From NCBI GenBank assembly GCA_052067355.1, contig JBQHQH010000006.1, forward strand, positions 32,875 to 96,874: a stretch of DNA of 64,000 nt, in the 5' to 3' direction. The notes under the pieces are model-generated. The model searched no databases. It was not told the DNA's origin and was given only the letters and a program-made list of their open reading frames with translations. This DNA comes from CABMKH01 sp040797625. GTDB lineage: Bacteria > Bacillota > Clostridia > Tissierellales > Tissierellaceae. Numbering within the stretch: the first letter of the stretch is position 1; every line of letters begins with the position of its first letter. Position numbers and translations under genes: made by a program. Positions 51,970 to 60,723 of this stretch are shown here, in pieces.

Positions 51970-52315
51970 ATTTTTCTCCTCTCATATAGAACTTCTAAAA
52001 ATATGCATATAATACAAATACTGTATCTCATTAATAATAACTTACCACATATCAAATATCAATCTATAAATCCCCTGATTTCCATTTTATTTCTTATCCT
52101 ATTTTATGTTATCCGATGACTTAATCACAGGCTTATAGTATGACATCCTATTATTAAATAATTGATTAGTTAATCTAATTTCTTTACACACTCTCTATTT
52201 AGGAGTTGTAATTACAGAATCTATAATATTAAGTTTTTCTAGAAAAGGTTTTTATACTATAAGACTTACAATTTTAATAGATTTAAATCTAAAATGAACT
52301 TTAATAAAAATATAG
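51970..52315. other. Divergent region before the STM401x-like cassette, no gene
   Basis: Holds the leaders of the leftward cassette and of the rightward MarR gene. A TATTAT/TATAAT-type -10 for the cassette is likely near 51994-52010 on the minus strand, but no -35 could be fixed. No open frame. Confidence 0.4.
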
Positions 52316-52369
52316 TTGACATGGAAACAATAATATTATATTATATATTGTATCCTAGGAAACAATATA
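52316..52369 (+). promoter_or_regulatory. marR promoter with 26-bp palindromic operator
   Basis: TTGACA (52316-52321), 17-base spacer, TATTAT (52339-52344). TATATTGT...ACAATATA with TCCTAGGA at the centre (52344-52369, one mismatched pair) covers the start region: a likely MarR autorepression site. Confidence 0.8.
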
Positions 52370-52382
52370 AGGAGGTCCTACC

Positions 52383-52853
52383 TTGAACAATTTAGATCAA
52401 TTATTATTAAATTTTAAAAGTTTAACGGAAAACATAGATTATCTAGGTGCTCCCGAGCATAATCGTGGAATATTTAAAAAATATAGTCTATCACAAGTGC
52501 ACTGTATAGATTGTATTGGTAATCTACAAGATACTAACGTTACAAAAATCTCAGAAGAATTAAACATGACTAAGGGTGCCATCAGCAAGATAACTAAGAA
52601 ATTGCTTTCTGAAGGGCTTATAAAACAGTATAAAAAATCTGATAACAAAAAAGAAGTTTTCTTTGAACTTACAGATAGGGGATGGGAAATATATCATGCC
52701 CATAGAAAACTCCATGACATATCTGAGGAAGAGTATATGAATATTTTCAAAAAATTTAATGATAATGAAGTAGAAATAATCATCAGCTTTTTAAAAGAAA
52801 TGAATAATCATTTTAAGGAGCAAATAGAGGAGATCGGTAAAAATGAAAATTGA
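52383..52853 (+). CDS. MarR-family transcriptional regulator
   Basis: 156 residues from TTG at 52383 (AAGGAGGTCC upstream). Winged helix: VHCIDCIGNLQDTNVTKISEEL, MTKGAISKITKKLLSEGLI (recognition helix), wing SDNKKEVFFELTDRGWEIYHAH. Helical dimer ends at both termini. Cotranscribed with the cyclase-family gene (10-base overlap), which suggests that the regulator senses a compound handled by that enzyme. Confidence 0.9.
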   Translation: MNNLDQLLLNFKSLTENIDYLGAPEHNRGIFKKYSLSQVHCIDCIGNLQDTNVTKISEELNMTKGAISKITKKLLSEGLIKQYKKSDNKKEVFFELTDRGWEIYHAHRKLHDISEEEYMNIFKKFNDNEVEIIISFLKEMNNHFKEQIEEIGKNEN

Positions 52854-53415
52854 TTTAAGCATAAGTATTCAAAGAGAATTCTTTAATGAACTTTTAGAGA
52901 AATCTTTTAAAGCTAAGAGAGATATTATTGGACATATTGGAACACATTTTGATGTAATGGATAAAAAGTTCTCTCTAGAAAACACTATTCGAAATGGCAG
53001 GTTATTCGACGTTAGAAATATTAGAGATAGAGAAATTGACATTACAGATATAGAATTAAATAAGATAAAAGAAAATGATTTTGTCATATTCTATACTGGT
53101 TATCTTGAAGAAGAGCCTTATGGAACAGAAAGGTATTTTACAGATTATCCTATCCTATCAAAGAACTTAATAGATAATCTTATTTCTAAAAAAGTTAGTC
53201 TTATAGGCATAGATACAGCTAGTATTGTAAAACCTAATGTTCATATTAAAACAGATCAGTACTGTGCTGATAATGGAATCTTTGTAATTGAAAACCTTGA
53301 TAATCTAGGACTACTTTTAGATAATGTCCACGATAAAAGTTTTAAAGTATATACATTTCCAATTAGTGTAGAAAATATCAGTGGTCTACCTTGTAGAGTA
53401 GTTGCTGAAATATAA
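52843..53415 (+). CDS. Cyclase-family protein (kynurenine-formamidase-like)
   Basis: 190 residues. MKIDLSISIQREFF start and GHIGTHFDVMD (HxGTHxD metal motif, ~30-38) define the cyclase family of metal-dependent amidases/cyclases; SLIGIDTASI and DNGIFVIENLDNL are further family blocks. The frame overlaps marR by 11 bases. Expected to hydrolyse a formamide or cyclic amide/lactone; the real substrate is open. Confidence 0.85.
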   Translation: MKIDLSISIQREFFNELLEKSFKAKRDIIGHIGTHFDVMDKKFSLENTIRNGRLFDVRNIRDREIDITDIELNKIKENDFVIFYTGYLEEEPYGTERYFTDYPILSKNLIDNLISKKVSLIGIDTASIVKPNVHIKTDQYCADNGIFVIENLDNLGLLLDNVHDKSFKVYTFPISVENISGLPCRVVAEI

Positions 53416-53507
53416 TGGAATCTTATTTCAACACTCTAATAATCTTATTAGATATAGACTTATACAATATATGTTTACTTCAGACAATATTATTGTATAA
53501 TATAAAT

Positions 53508-53595
53508 AAGATAGTCGGTACTGCAAAGGTGCGATTGCCATAGCTGATTAAACAAGTTTAATCACTCTGCGTGCAGGCAGAGTGATTATTTTTTA
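53508..53595 (+). ncRNA. Orphan antitoxin RNA copy (toxin deleted)
   Basis: Strongly similar to 43499-43588. Same promoter hexamers and 16-base spacer (TTTACT 53474-53479, TATAAT 53496-53501), same GCAAAGGTGCGRTTRCCA core, and terminator AATCACTCTGC/GCAGAGTGATT (53560-53570, 53577-53587). Right after it, CCTTAGTTTATCATCACTTA (53597-53616) matches CCCTAGTTTACCATTACTTA at 43758-43777, which at the intact locus lies beyond the toxin gene. The toxin ORF, its leader and its -35 are missing. Confidence 0.75.
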
Positions 53596-53698
53596 TCCTT
53601 AGTTTATCATCACTTACTATATAAATAATCCTTTCCTATTAAATATAATAAAAAACATAACATAATAGAATCTTAATATAATATTACTAACGTGAGAT

Positions 53699-54325
53699 TT
53701 ACAATTCTTTATCAGTAAAAGTTAATGTGACTACCTGCACTAAATCCATTCCGTCGAACTTAGATGGATCAAAATAGTCTTGGAGAGAGTAGCCTCTCAT
53801 ACTTGTACCGCTATCATAAACCATAATAGCAACAGGGATTTCTCTATTGATTTCTATCTTCTGGAACTCCTGTAAAAAAACTTTAGTAGATACCATTGCT
53901 TCTGGATTAAGTATGATTCCATCTGTTTTACATGATGCCCTTCCACCAGCGTTTATATTGAAATCAATGGCATAATTTTCTTTTAGTTGCATTGTAAAAG
54001 TTCCAGTTAATTGCTTAATAGGCTCTCTATTTGGACCTATTGAAATAGCTCCACCCCCAATATTGATCCAATTTTTATCGCCTTCAAGCCTATAAACATT
54101 CACATTTAAAGTTATTGCCTCTTTTGGTGCATGAAAAGAAATAATCTGTGACTTGCCTTCCATCCCAAAAGACTGCAATATATATTTCTCACTTTTTGAT
54201 AGTTTGTATGGTATAATCCCTTCTTTAGTTAAGGGTTTAGGTGAATCTGTATTGTTGGAACAAGCGACCAAAATCATTGCAATAGTAAGTATTGATATTA
54301 GTGAAAAAAATCTTTTCCTTTTCAT
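53699..54325 (-). CDS. Lipoprotein of unknown function
   Basis: 208 residues, AGGAGATATT before the ATG. Signal peptide with lipobox LVAC (about 19-22). The mature part is beta-rich, for example GGAISIGPNREPIKQL, TFTMQLKENYAIDFNINAGG and IPVAIMVYDSGTSMRGYSLQ. No family recognised; it looks like an extracytoplasmic immunoglobulin-like or jelly-roll fold. Stands alone next to the orphan antitoxin locus. Confidence 0.7.
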   Translation of the reverse strand: MKRKRFFSLISILTIAMILVACSNNTDSPKPLTKEGIIPYKLSKSEKYILQSFGMEGKSQIISFHAPKEAITLNVNVYRLEGDKNWINIGGGAISIGPNREPIKQLTGTFTMQLKENYAIDFNINAGGRASCKTDGIILNPEAMVSTKVFLQEFQKIEINREIPVAIMVYDSGTSMRGYSLQDYFDPSKFDGMDLVQVVTLTFTDKEL

Positions 54326-54447
54326 AATAAATATCTCCTTTTATATAAATAATTATTGCTAAACATTTATCTACTTATATGCAAGTATATCACCTAATTA
54401 TAGTCTATAGTAACACTTCAAATATTAATTTGAAATAAAAATATCCT

Positions 54448-54466
54448 ACCCTACTTATGATAGGGT
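54448..54466 (-). terminator. Hairpin at the end of rlmH
   Basis: ACCCTA (54448-54453) pairs with TAGGGT (54461-54466) over the rlmH stop; T-rich sequence follows after four bases on the minus strand. Short stem, so moderate support. Confidence 0.5.
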
Positions 54467-54930
54467 TCACCTTTCATTATTCTGAATCCCCTATATATCT
54501 GTTCCAACAATATAAGTCTCATCAACTGATGAGGAAATGTCATATTTGAAAAAGACAATTTAAAGTTAGCACTATTTCTTACTTCTGAAGATAGTCCTAA
54601 TGATCCACCTATAATAAAAGTAATGTCATTTATTCCATCTATCATTAAATCTTCCATTTTTTTCGACAGTTCTTCTGAAGAAATTTTCCGTCCTTCTATT
54701 TCCAAGGAAATAATATGGGTATTTTGGGGAATTTTAGATAATATCCTTCTACCTTCCTTATCTTTGACAAGTTCCATATCTCTTTGAGATAAATTCTCCG
54801 GTGCCCTTTCATCATCTATTTCTATAATCTTTAGATTACAATATCTAGATAGTCTCTTTTCAAATTCTTTTATTCCATCTCTTATATATTTTTCTTTTAC
54901 CTTTCCTACTGCAATGATATTTATATTCAT
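54451..54930 (-). CDS. rlmH: 23S rRNA pseudouridine-1915 N3-methyltransferase
   Basis: 159 residues, usual length, from ATG at 54930 (GTAGGTGCT upstream). SPOUT methyltransferase: NINIIAVGKVKEKYIRDGI, YCNLKIIEIDDERAPE, HIISLEIEGRKISSEELS, ITFIIGGSLGLSSEVR and FPHQLMRLILLEQIYRGFRI with the C-terminal KGEPYHK, all diagnostic. Methylates N3 of pseudouridine 1915 in helix 69. In many Bacillota it lies close to walRK/yycHIJ, as here. Confidence 0.97.
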   Translation of the reverse strand: MNINIIAVGKVKEKYIRDGIKEFEKRLSRYCNLKIIEIDDERAPENLSQRDMELVKDKEGRRILSKIPQNTHIISLEIEGRKISSEELSKKMEDLMIDGINDITFIIGGSLGLSSEVRNSANFKLSFSNMTFPHQLMRLILLEQIYRGFRIMKGEPYHK

Positions 54931-54979
54931 ATAGCACCTACTTTTTTTACTTATTTTCCCCATTATAACACAAAAAATT

Positions 54980-55012
54980 AAAATGGTGCAGCCTATATAG
55001 CTACACCATTTT
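54980..55012 (-). terminator. Terminator after tpx
   Basis: AAAATGGTG-C-AGC (54980-54992) pairs with GCT-A-CACCATTTT (55000-55012) with one mismatch; a T-rich end follows on the minus strand. Confidence 0.75.
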
Positions 55013-55017
55013 ATATC

Positions 55018-55530
55018 TTATAAAAGTTTTTTTACTTCTTCTAATGCCCTATCATAATCAGGATGATTTGTTACTTCCTTTACATATTCCACATGTTTTA
55101 CTGTATTATCCCTATCAAGTATAACTATTCCTCTACTCAACAATCTTAACTCTTCTAATACAAAACCATACTTCATCCCAAAATCTAGATCTCTATGATC
55201 TGATAATGTAATGACCTTATCTATTCCCTTTGCTCCGCAGAATCTACTTTGAGCAAATGGTAAATCCACTGAAATAGTTAAAATCACTACATCTCCCAAC
55301 TCAGATGCCATTTCATTAAATCTAATAGTCTGTAATTCACATACTCCTGTATCTAGAGATGGAACTGCTGATATAATCTTAATCTTGTCTTCTGCATCTT
55401 TTAGAGAATAGGGTGTTAAATCAGTCTTTAAAGCTGTAAAATCTGGTGCCTTATCTCCTATCTTGATTTCCTTTCCTATTAGGGTCATAGGTTCTCCACC
55501 CATTGTTATTAAATTCTTTCTTTTATCCAT
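55018..55530 (-). CDS. tpx: Thiol peroxidase (atypical 2-Cys peroxiredoxin)
   Basis: 170 residues, AGGGAGACC before the ATG. VPSLDTGVCELQTIRFNE carries the peroxidatic Cys; the resolving Cys is in SRFCGAKGIDKVITLSD. GDKAPDFTALKTDL and LLSRGIVILDRDNTVKHVEY complete the Tpx pattern. Reduces hydrogen peroxide and alkyl peroxides with thioredoxin. Follows surE by 63 bases, perhaps in its own unit. Confidence 0.95.
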   Translation of the reverse strand: MDKRKNLITMGGEPMTLIGKEIKIGDKAPDFTALKTDLTPYSLKDAEDKIKIISAVPSLDTGVCELQTIRFNEMASELGDVVILTISVDLPFAQSRFCGAKGIDKVITLSDHRDLDFGMKYGFVLEELRLLSRGIVILDRDNTVKHVEYVKEVTNHPDYDRALEEVKKLL

Positions 55531-55593
55531 TTAAATAGGTCTCCCTTCTTAATATCTTACAATTTATACTTACCCCATATAGGACTAATTACT

Positions 55594-56343
55594 CTACAAT
55601 ATCCACTTTTTCACCATATCAATTAACTTAAAATTAGTAAGATCGTAGTTTAAGGGTGTTACAGTTACATAACCTTCAGAAAGGAAATATCTGTCTGTAT
55701 CCTTTTCAAATTTAGTATCTTTTCTTCCATTGACCCTTATAGTCTTCTCACCATTCTCTCCTAGTTCCATAATATAACAATCATATATTACTTCCCCTAT
55801 TTTACATATCTTTATCCCCTTAGGTTCTAGACTTTCTTGGTATGGTATATTGATATTCAACAGTACATTTGACGATAGATATTCTTCACCGCCTCTTTTT
55901 AATATCTCACAAGCATATTTTGCCGCAGTTTTAAAATCACAATTACTGTCAACTAACTCTGCAGATACTGCTATAGATGGCTTTTCATGTATATTAGCCT
56001 CTATGGCAGCAGAAACTGTGCCAGAATAGAGAATATCCATTCCAGCATTTAATCCTCTGTTTATCCCTGAAAATACCATATCTACATCTTCAGCTATTTG
56101 ACTTAATCCTGCCCTAACACAATCAGCTGGTGTTCCTGATACACTATAGGCTTTAGACTTTAAACCCTTTAATTTCACTTCTTTAATTACTAATGACTGT
56201 GATAAAGTGATAGCATGACTCTGAGCACTCTTTTCTGATTCTGGAGCTATTATAATTACTTCATGATTTTTCTCTAATTCCTTAGCTAATATATATATAC
56301 CTTCTGCCATTATTCCATCATCATTGGTCAATAATATTTTCAT
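55594..56343 (-). CDS. surE: 5'/3'-nucleotidase SurE
   Basis: 249 residues, AGGAGGAAGAT before the ATG. MKILLTNDDGIMAEGIYILA with the Asp-Asp metal pair, APESEKSAQSHAITLSQ, VSGTPADCVRAGLS and SGINRGLNAGMDILYSGTVSAA are the SurE motifs, all intact. Removes phosphate from nucleoside monophosphates. Starts 20 bases after htrA, so likely in the same operon. Confidence 0.96.
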   Translation of the reverse strand: MKILLTNDDGIMAEGIYILAKELEKNHEVIIIAPESEKSAQSHAITLSQSLVIKEVKLKGLKSKAYSVSGTPADCVRAGLSQIAEDVDMVFSGINRGLNAGMDILYSGTVSAAIEANIHEKPSIAVSAELVDSNCDFKTAAKYACEILKRGGEEYLSSNVLLNINIPYQESLEPKGIKICKIGEVIYDCYIMELGENGEKTIRVNGRKDTKFEKDTDRYFLSEGYVTVTPLNYDLTNFKLIDMVKKWIL

Positions 56344-56363
56344 ATCTTCCTCCTAGATCTGTA

Positions 56364-57509
56364 TTAAAAATCATTAAATCGTATTTCTATATCATATTCT
56401 GTTCCATTTCTATTGATTTTCAACATAGCCTTGTCACCAAGCCTATAACTATATAATACCTTTCTTAAACCAGCCATGGTCTCAATTGGTCTATTGTCAA
56501 TTTCAACTATCACATCTAATGGCTTAAGTCCTGCTTTTTCTGCTGGGGAATTGGGTATTATTTCCGATATTGCTACTCCCTTTTTAGCCTTTAGTTTAAT
56601 CCCCATCCTACGTTCATGTATCTCTACTTCTTCTCCTATAAAACCAATATATACATTATTAAATTCTCCTTTTTTTATGACTTCGTCTACTATAGGTTTG
56701 GCTAGATTAATAGGTATAGAAAATCCCAATCCTTCTCCTGTTTTAATCTTAGCTGTATTTATGCCTACTACTTCTCCTCTACTATTTAGTAGAGGCCCTC
56801 CACTATTTCCCGGATTAATTGAAGCATCTGTCTGAATTAGATCTTCTACTATATTGAATTGATCTATCCTTATAGATCTATGAAGTCCACTTATTACTCC
56901 TGATGTAACAGATCTTTGAAAGTCCAACCCCAATGGATTTCCTATAGCCACTGCTAGTTCCCCTACTTCTAATATATCGGAATCTCCAAGTTCCGCTGCT
57001 TGAACATTTCCCACATCTGCCTTTACTACTGCCAGATCTAGAGCTGGATCATACCATAACACTTTTCCCTCTGCTGTATCTCCATTTTCAAATAGAACAT
57101 TTATACTTTTAGCCTTCCCATCTCCTATGACATGGGAATTCGTCAATATATATCCATTTCTATCTACTATTACTCCAGACCCTACCCCTTCTTGAGGTCT
57201 TTCCCAAAACCATTCCCTCTGTATTACCACTGTAGTAATTCCTACTACTGAATTAATGCTCTTTCTAGCTACAGCTGATACTGTAGTTATATCATCCTTT
57301 GGAGTTATATTTATTTTATTTACTGTATATCCTTCTGAAGATAATCTACTATACAAATCTGGTACAGGTAAAATCTTGCCATATAGATAATTAGGTGCAA
57401 TATAGACAGACACTATACCTCCTATTATGCCCGCTATTATAGCAACTATTAGATATGAAAATATTCCCCTTCTCCTAGGTGGCCTTCCATAACCTCTATA
57501 ATTATCCAT
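56364..57509 (-). CDS. HtrA-like serine protease of the wal region (YyxA/HtrC type)
   Basis: 381 residues. Short basic N-tail, membrane helix (~17-38), protease domain with His126 (TNSHVI), Asp158 (DLAVVK), Ser236 (GNSGGPLL), then one PDZ domain (~285-378). Located after yycJ, the position of yyxA/htrC in Bacillus and of the HtrA in streptococcal and clostridial wal clusters. It shares most of its length with the CssRS-linked HtrA at 18354-19556, but has no acidic N-tail. Confidence 0.92.
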   Translation of the reverse strand: MDNYRGYGRPPRRRGIFSYLIVAIIAGIIGGIVSVYIAPNYLYGKILPVPDLYSRLSSEGYTVNKINITPKDDITTVSAVARKSINSVVGITTVVIQREWFWERPQEGVGSGVIVDRNGYILTNSHVIGDGKAKSINVLFENGDTAEGKVLWYDPALDLAVVKADVGNVQAAELGDSDILEVGELAVAIGNPLGLDFQRSVTSGVISGLHRSIRIDQFNIVEDLIQTDASINPGNSGGPLLNSRGEVVGINTAKIKTGEGLGFSIPINLAKPIVDEVIKKGEFNNVYIGFIGEEVEIHERRMGIKLKAKKGVAISEIIPNSPAEKAGLKPLDVIVEIDNRPIETMAGLRKVLYSYRLGDKAMLKINRNGTEYDIEIRFNDF

Positions 57510-57534
57510 TGATATTCCTCCTATATTCCTATAA

Positions 57535-58329
57535 TTATAGTGAATATAACTTTGTTGCCTTATCTCTATGAGATAAACCCAACACTATATCATTATCTAC
57601 ATCTATCCCTTGATTATGTATATTTGTCTTAACTGTATCTAATGCTAATTCTGGTACATTATTATCTTTACTTAGATGTGCCAATAATACTATTTCACCA
57701 TTTCCTGTCAATACATCACCTAATGCCTTGCCAGCATCATCATTAGAAAGATGACCTTCACTGCTCATAATCCTCTTTTTTAAATACCAAGGATATAGTC
57801 CTTCTCTCAACATAAGTTCATCATGATTGGATTCCATTAGATACAGTTGTGAATTCTTTATATTATGTATTATATTATTATCTACCCAACCGGTATCCGT
57901 TATTATGCTTATTTTAGTATTTTTATGATTTATAATATATCCCACTGGCTCTAAAGCATCATGAAAGACACCTATTGGGTATATACTCATATCTTGAAAA
58001 TCTAAATACCTTTCTTTCTCAAATACCTTTATGTTTTTCTCTTTTATATTTCCAATAGTTTTTTCCATCCCTGTCCACGTGTTTCCATTTGCATATATTG
58101 GTAGATCATATCTCCTAGACAATACTCCAACTCCCTTTATATGATCTGTATGTTCATGTGTTACAAATATAGCATCTAATGTAGTAGGGCATACTCCAAT
58201 AGATCGCAATAATTCTTCTATTCTCTTTCCACTAAATCCAGCATCTATTAAAATTTTACTATTATCAGTCTCTATATATTGACAATTACCGCTGCTACCA
58301 CTAGATAGTGAGCAAAACTTAATCCCCAT
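57535..58329 (-). CDS. yycJ: MBL-fold protein YycJ/WalJ
   Basis: 264 residues from ATG at 58329 (GGGGGAATATG upstream). Begins MGIKFCSLSSGSSGNCQYIE, typical of YycJ; HEHTDHIKGVG supplies the HxHxDH metal site, with TDTGWVD, ESNHDELML and LLAHLSKDNN as further ligands. A predicted nuclease thought to take part in mismatch repair and linked to the WalRK cluster. A terminator-like hairpin (58385-58409) separates it from yycI, so it may have its own promoter. Confidence 0.93.
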   Translation of the reverse strand: MGIKFCSLSSGSSGNCQYIETDNSKILIDAGFSGKRIEELLRSIGVCPTTLDAIFVTHEHTDHIKGVGVLSRRYDLPIYANGNTWTGMEKTIGNIKEKNIKVFEKERYLDFQDMSIYPIGVFHDALEPVGYIINHKNTKISIITDTGWVDNNIIHNIKNSQLYLMESNHDELMLREGLYPWYLKKRIMSSEGHLSNDDAGKALGDVLTGNGEIVLLAHLSKDNNVPELALDTVKTNIHNQGIDVDNDIVLGLSHRDKATKLYSL

Positions 58330-58384
58330 TCCATATTCCCCCATTTCAAATCTACCATTACATTATAGTATATTAAAGGATAAA

Positions 58385-58409
58385 AAAAAAGGAGATGAAC
58401 TCCCCTTTT
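58385..58409 (-). terminator. Terminator between yycI and yycJ
   Basis: AAAAGGGGAG pairs with CTCCTTTT (minus strand, 5-base loop, G-U pairs allowed), then a run of T9. It overlaps the yycI stop codon. Confidence 0.75.
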
Positions 58410-59253
58410 AATAATTATCTATAAATACCTTATATCCATCTTCAAACTGTACTCTCCAAGCTGGAATTGCCCTGCCTTCTTTTGCCTCTTTTGGATCCTT
58501 TATATAGTCGTGTTTCTCAGGTTCAAAATAATAACATAGAGATATATCCCTTATGGTCTTTCCATATACTTCATTCATACTGAGTAGTCCTAAGATGGAT
58601 TTTGGTGCACTACTTATATATATTTGAAGCTCACCTTCTTCTACAACATTGAGCCATAATCTTTCCATCTTTTTTACTCCGGTATTGCTTAACTGAATAT
58701 TGGTAAAAGCTGATTCTAAATATCTATCATTATATATCTTGGAAAATTCTATATAATATGTGTCTCCTATAAATTTAATATAAGATAAGTCCAAATCAGA
58801 TGTATTAAATTTTACATCAGTTAAAAAATCTTTAGCTATTTGTATAGCTTCTTCTTCACTACCAATATCATAGATATTTTCTTCACTTTTAGATTCATAA
58901 ATTAATAACTTTTTATTTACTAGAGTTATATTTTGGTCTCCATTTTTTATTTCTACTAATCCCTCTCCCTTAGTGGTTATAGTGCCCTTATCTTTGAAAA
59001 AGTTTATATTTAGATCAAAAGGTTCTATATTTTCATATCTTACTATCAATGCTGGTAAATTAGGAGATTCTCTTGGGATTTCTGTATTGATCTTAATATC
59101 CTTATTATTCAACAATCTCACTGCATCATCTATAAAATCCTCTTGAAGAGTTTTATCTACATTTTTATTTTCTTTAGAAAGTTCAAAACCCAATAATATA
59201 TTTATTACAATAAAAGATATAATCAATATTGTCTTTGCCTTAGACCAATCCAT
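58408..59253 (-). CDS. yycI: WalK regulatory protein YycI
   Basis: 281 residues from ATG at 59253 (AAGGCGGTGG upstream). DWSKAKTILIISFIVINILLGF is the diagnostic YycI N-terminal membrane helix, followed by an extracytoplasmic two-domain part ending FEDGYKVFIDN. With YycH it controls WalK kinase activity outside the membrane in known species. Sequence is divergent but the position confirms it. Confidence 0.9.
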   Translation of the reverse strand: MDWSKAKTILIISFIVINILLGFELSKENKNVDKTLQEDFIDDAVRLLNNKDIKINTEIPRESPNLPALIVRYENIEPFDLNINFFKDKGTITTKGEGLVEIKNGDQNITLVNKKLLIYESKSEENIYDIGSEEEAIQIAKDFLTDVKFNTSDLDLSYIKFIGDTYYIEFSKIYNDRYLESAFTNIQLSNTGVKKMERLWLNVVEEGELQIYISSAPKSILGLLSMNEVYGKTIRDISLCYYFEPEKHDYIKDPKEAKEGRAIPAWRVQFEDGYKVFIDNY

Positions 59254-59271
59254 GTAGTCCACCGCCTTAAA

Positions 59272-60693
59272 CTATCTTTCATAAACTAAGATTCCATTAT
59301 ATGCATCAAAAGCTAATAGCCTGCCATTAAAATTTATCACCCATACGGCAATTAATTTCTCATCTTTATCTTTTAAACAAGGATCAAAATAAGCCAAGGT
59401 AATATCTTCTATGGAAGATAATATCTCATTGACCAGACTTGCATCTTCGCTTTCTTTCTCAATATTGTTATCACTTAGGTACCATTCTTCTAATAATTCA
59501 TAATTTTTATCTATTGCATCAAATGCAGATATCATATTCTTATTTTCTATAATCTTCCTTGGAAACTTATTCATGTCTTTTCGTGCATAATATTTGTAAC
59601 TTCGAATATGGTTATTAAAAACTTCCATCTTTACATATTCTTCCACTTCTTGATTACCAAGGATTACTGGTATCCCTCTGACCCTATATCTAAATGTAAA
59701 TCTATACCCAAAACTATTGTCTGATTGAATATCTTCAATCTTAGCTAGATACATTCCCTTCTGTACCCCAGTTTTTTCTGAAATAAAATTGGCAGCAGAC
59801 AGCAAACTCTTATATAAATTTCTCTCCTTAACTGGCTCGTCTAGTGCATTAAAATACTCTATGGTCCCATTTATATTTAATTTAAGAACTCTCTGATTAT
59901 ATACATATATACTAGAACCGTTACTCTCTACTATCCCCCTAATATAGTCGATACTCTTGTTAAAAAATTTTTCAGCTAGTTTATCTTTTTCTCCATAATC
60001 TAATAATGCTACTTCATTTGCCACATATATCTCTGGCAAACTATTATCTATACTATAGGGTATAAATATATCATTTTGCGTACCTAATGTTTCACTCATA
60101 GAATAATAATATATATATCCCTTTTTATCCTCTATCTTATTTATTTCAGCTCTCAATCTCTGAACATCGATACTACTATCACGAATGGCTACACGCTTTT
60201 CTCCATCAGTAAAGATAAAAAAAGGATCACCACTACCTAAGTAGATATAAATACTATCTATATTAGGCATAGTATCCACTATACTGTTAGGTTTTTTAAT
60301 ATCCCAGGCTTTTGTTAAGATATAAGTATTGACCTCTTCTGGAAAATAAAATACTACTGATTTTTTATTTTGATAATCTAAATATTCCTCATTTGATATA
60401 TCGTCTATTGTAATATTCTTTGAGCTTAATAGAGCAACTAAACTCTTTCTAGACGTCAACCACATACCGTATTTAGAATCGTCATATACTAGGGTATGAT
60501 TTTTAGAATTGAAATTCAATAAATATTTATTAGGAGCGATCATATCTGATAAGACGTAGGGTGACGTAACTTCTAATGGTTCATCAAATAATCCAAATAT
60601 TTGATTTGGCATTTGTATCCACAATTTCTGTGTAATAATTATACTTATACTTACCAAGGATAAAAGTAGAAAAGTCTTAAACCTTTCTTTCAT
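59272..60693 (-). CDS. yycH: WalK regulatory protein YycH
   Basis: 473 residues with a single N-terminal helix (~5-22), then MPNQIFGLFDEPLEVTSPYV and SPYVLSDMIAPNKYLLNFNS, matching the YycH start (the 'xPxxxxF' and 'DMIxPxxxLLNF' blocks). Large extracytoplasmic region; C-terminal LIAVWVINFNGRLLAFDAYN with the strand pattern of YycH/I. Partner of YycI and WalK. Starts 30 bases after the secreted-protein gene. Confidence 0.88.
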   Translation of the reverse strand: MKERFKTFLLLSLVSISIIITQKLWIQMPNQIFGLFDEPLEVTSPYVLSDMIAPNKYLLNFNSKNHTLVYDDSKYGMWLTSRKSLVALLSSKNITIDDISNEEYLDYQNKKSVVFYFPEEVNTYILTKAWDIKKPNSIVDTMPNIDSIYIYLGSGDPFFIFTDGEKRVAIRDSSIDVQRLRAEINKIEDKKGYIYYYSMSETLGTQNDIFIPYSIDNSLPEIYVANEVALLDYGEKDKLAEKFFNKSIDYIRGIVESNGSSIYVYNQRVLKLNINGTIEYFNALDEPVKERNLYKSLLSAANFISEKTGVQKGMYLAKIEDIQSDNSFGYRFTFRYRVRGIPVILGNQEVEEYVKMEVFNNHIRSYKYYARKDMNKFPRKIIENKNMISAFDAIDKNYELLEEWYLSDNNIEKESEDASLVNEILSSIEDITLAYFDPCLKDKDEKLIAVWVINFNGRLLAFDAYNGILVYER

Positions 60694-60723
60694 CTTAAAT
60701 CATCTCCCTATCCATGGTAAGTA

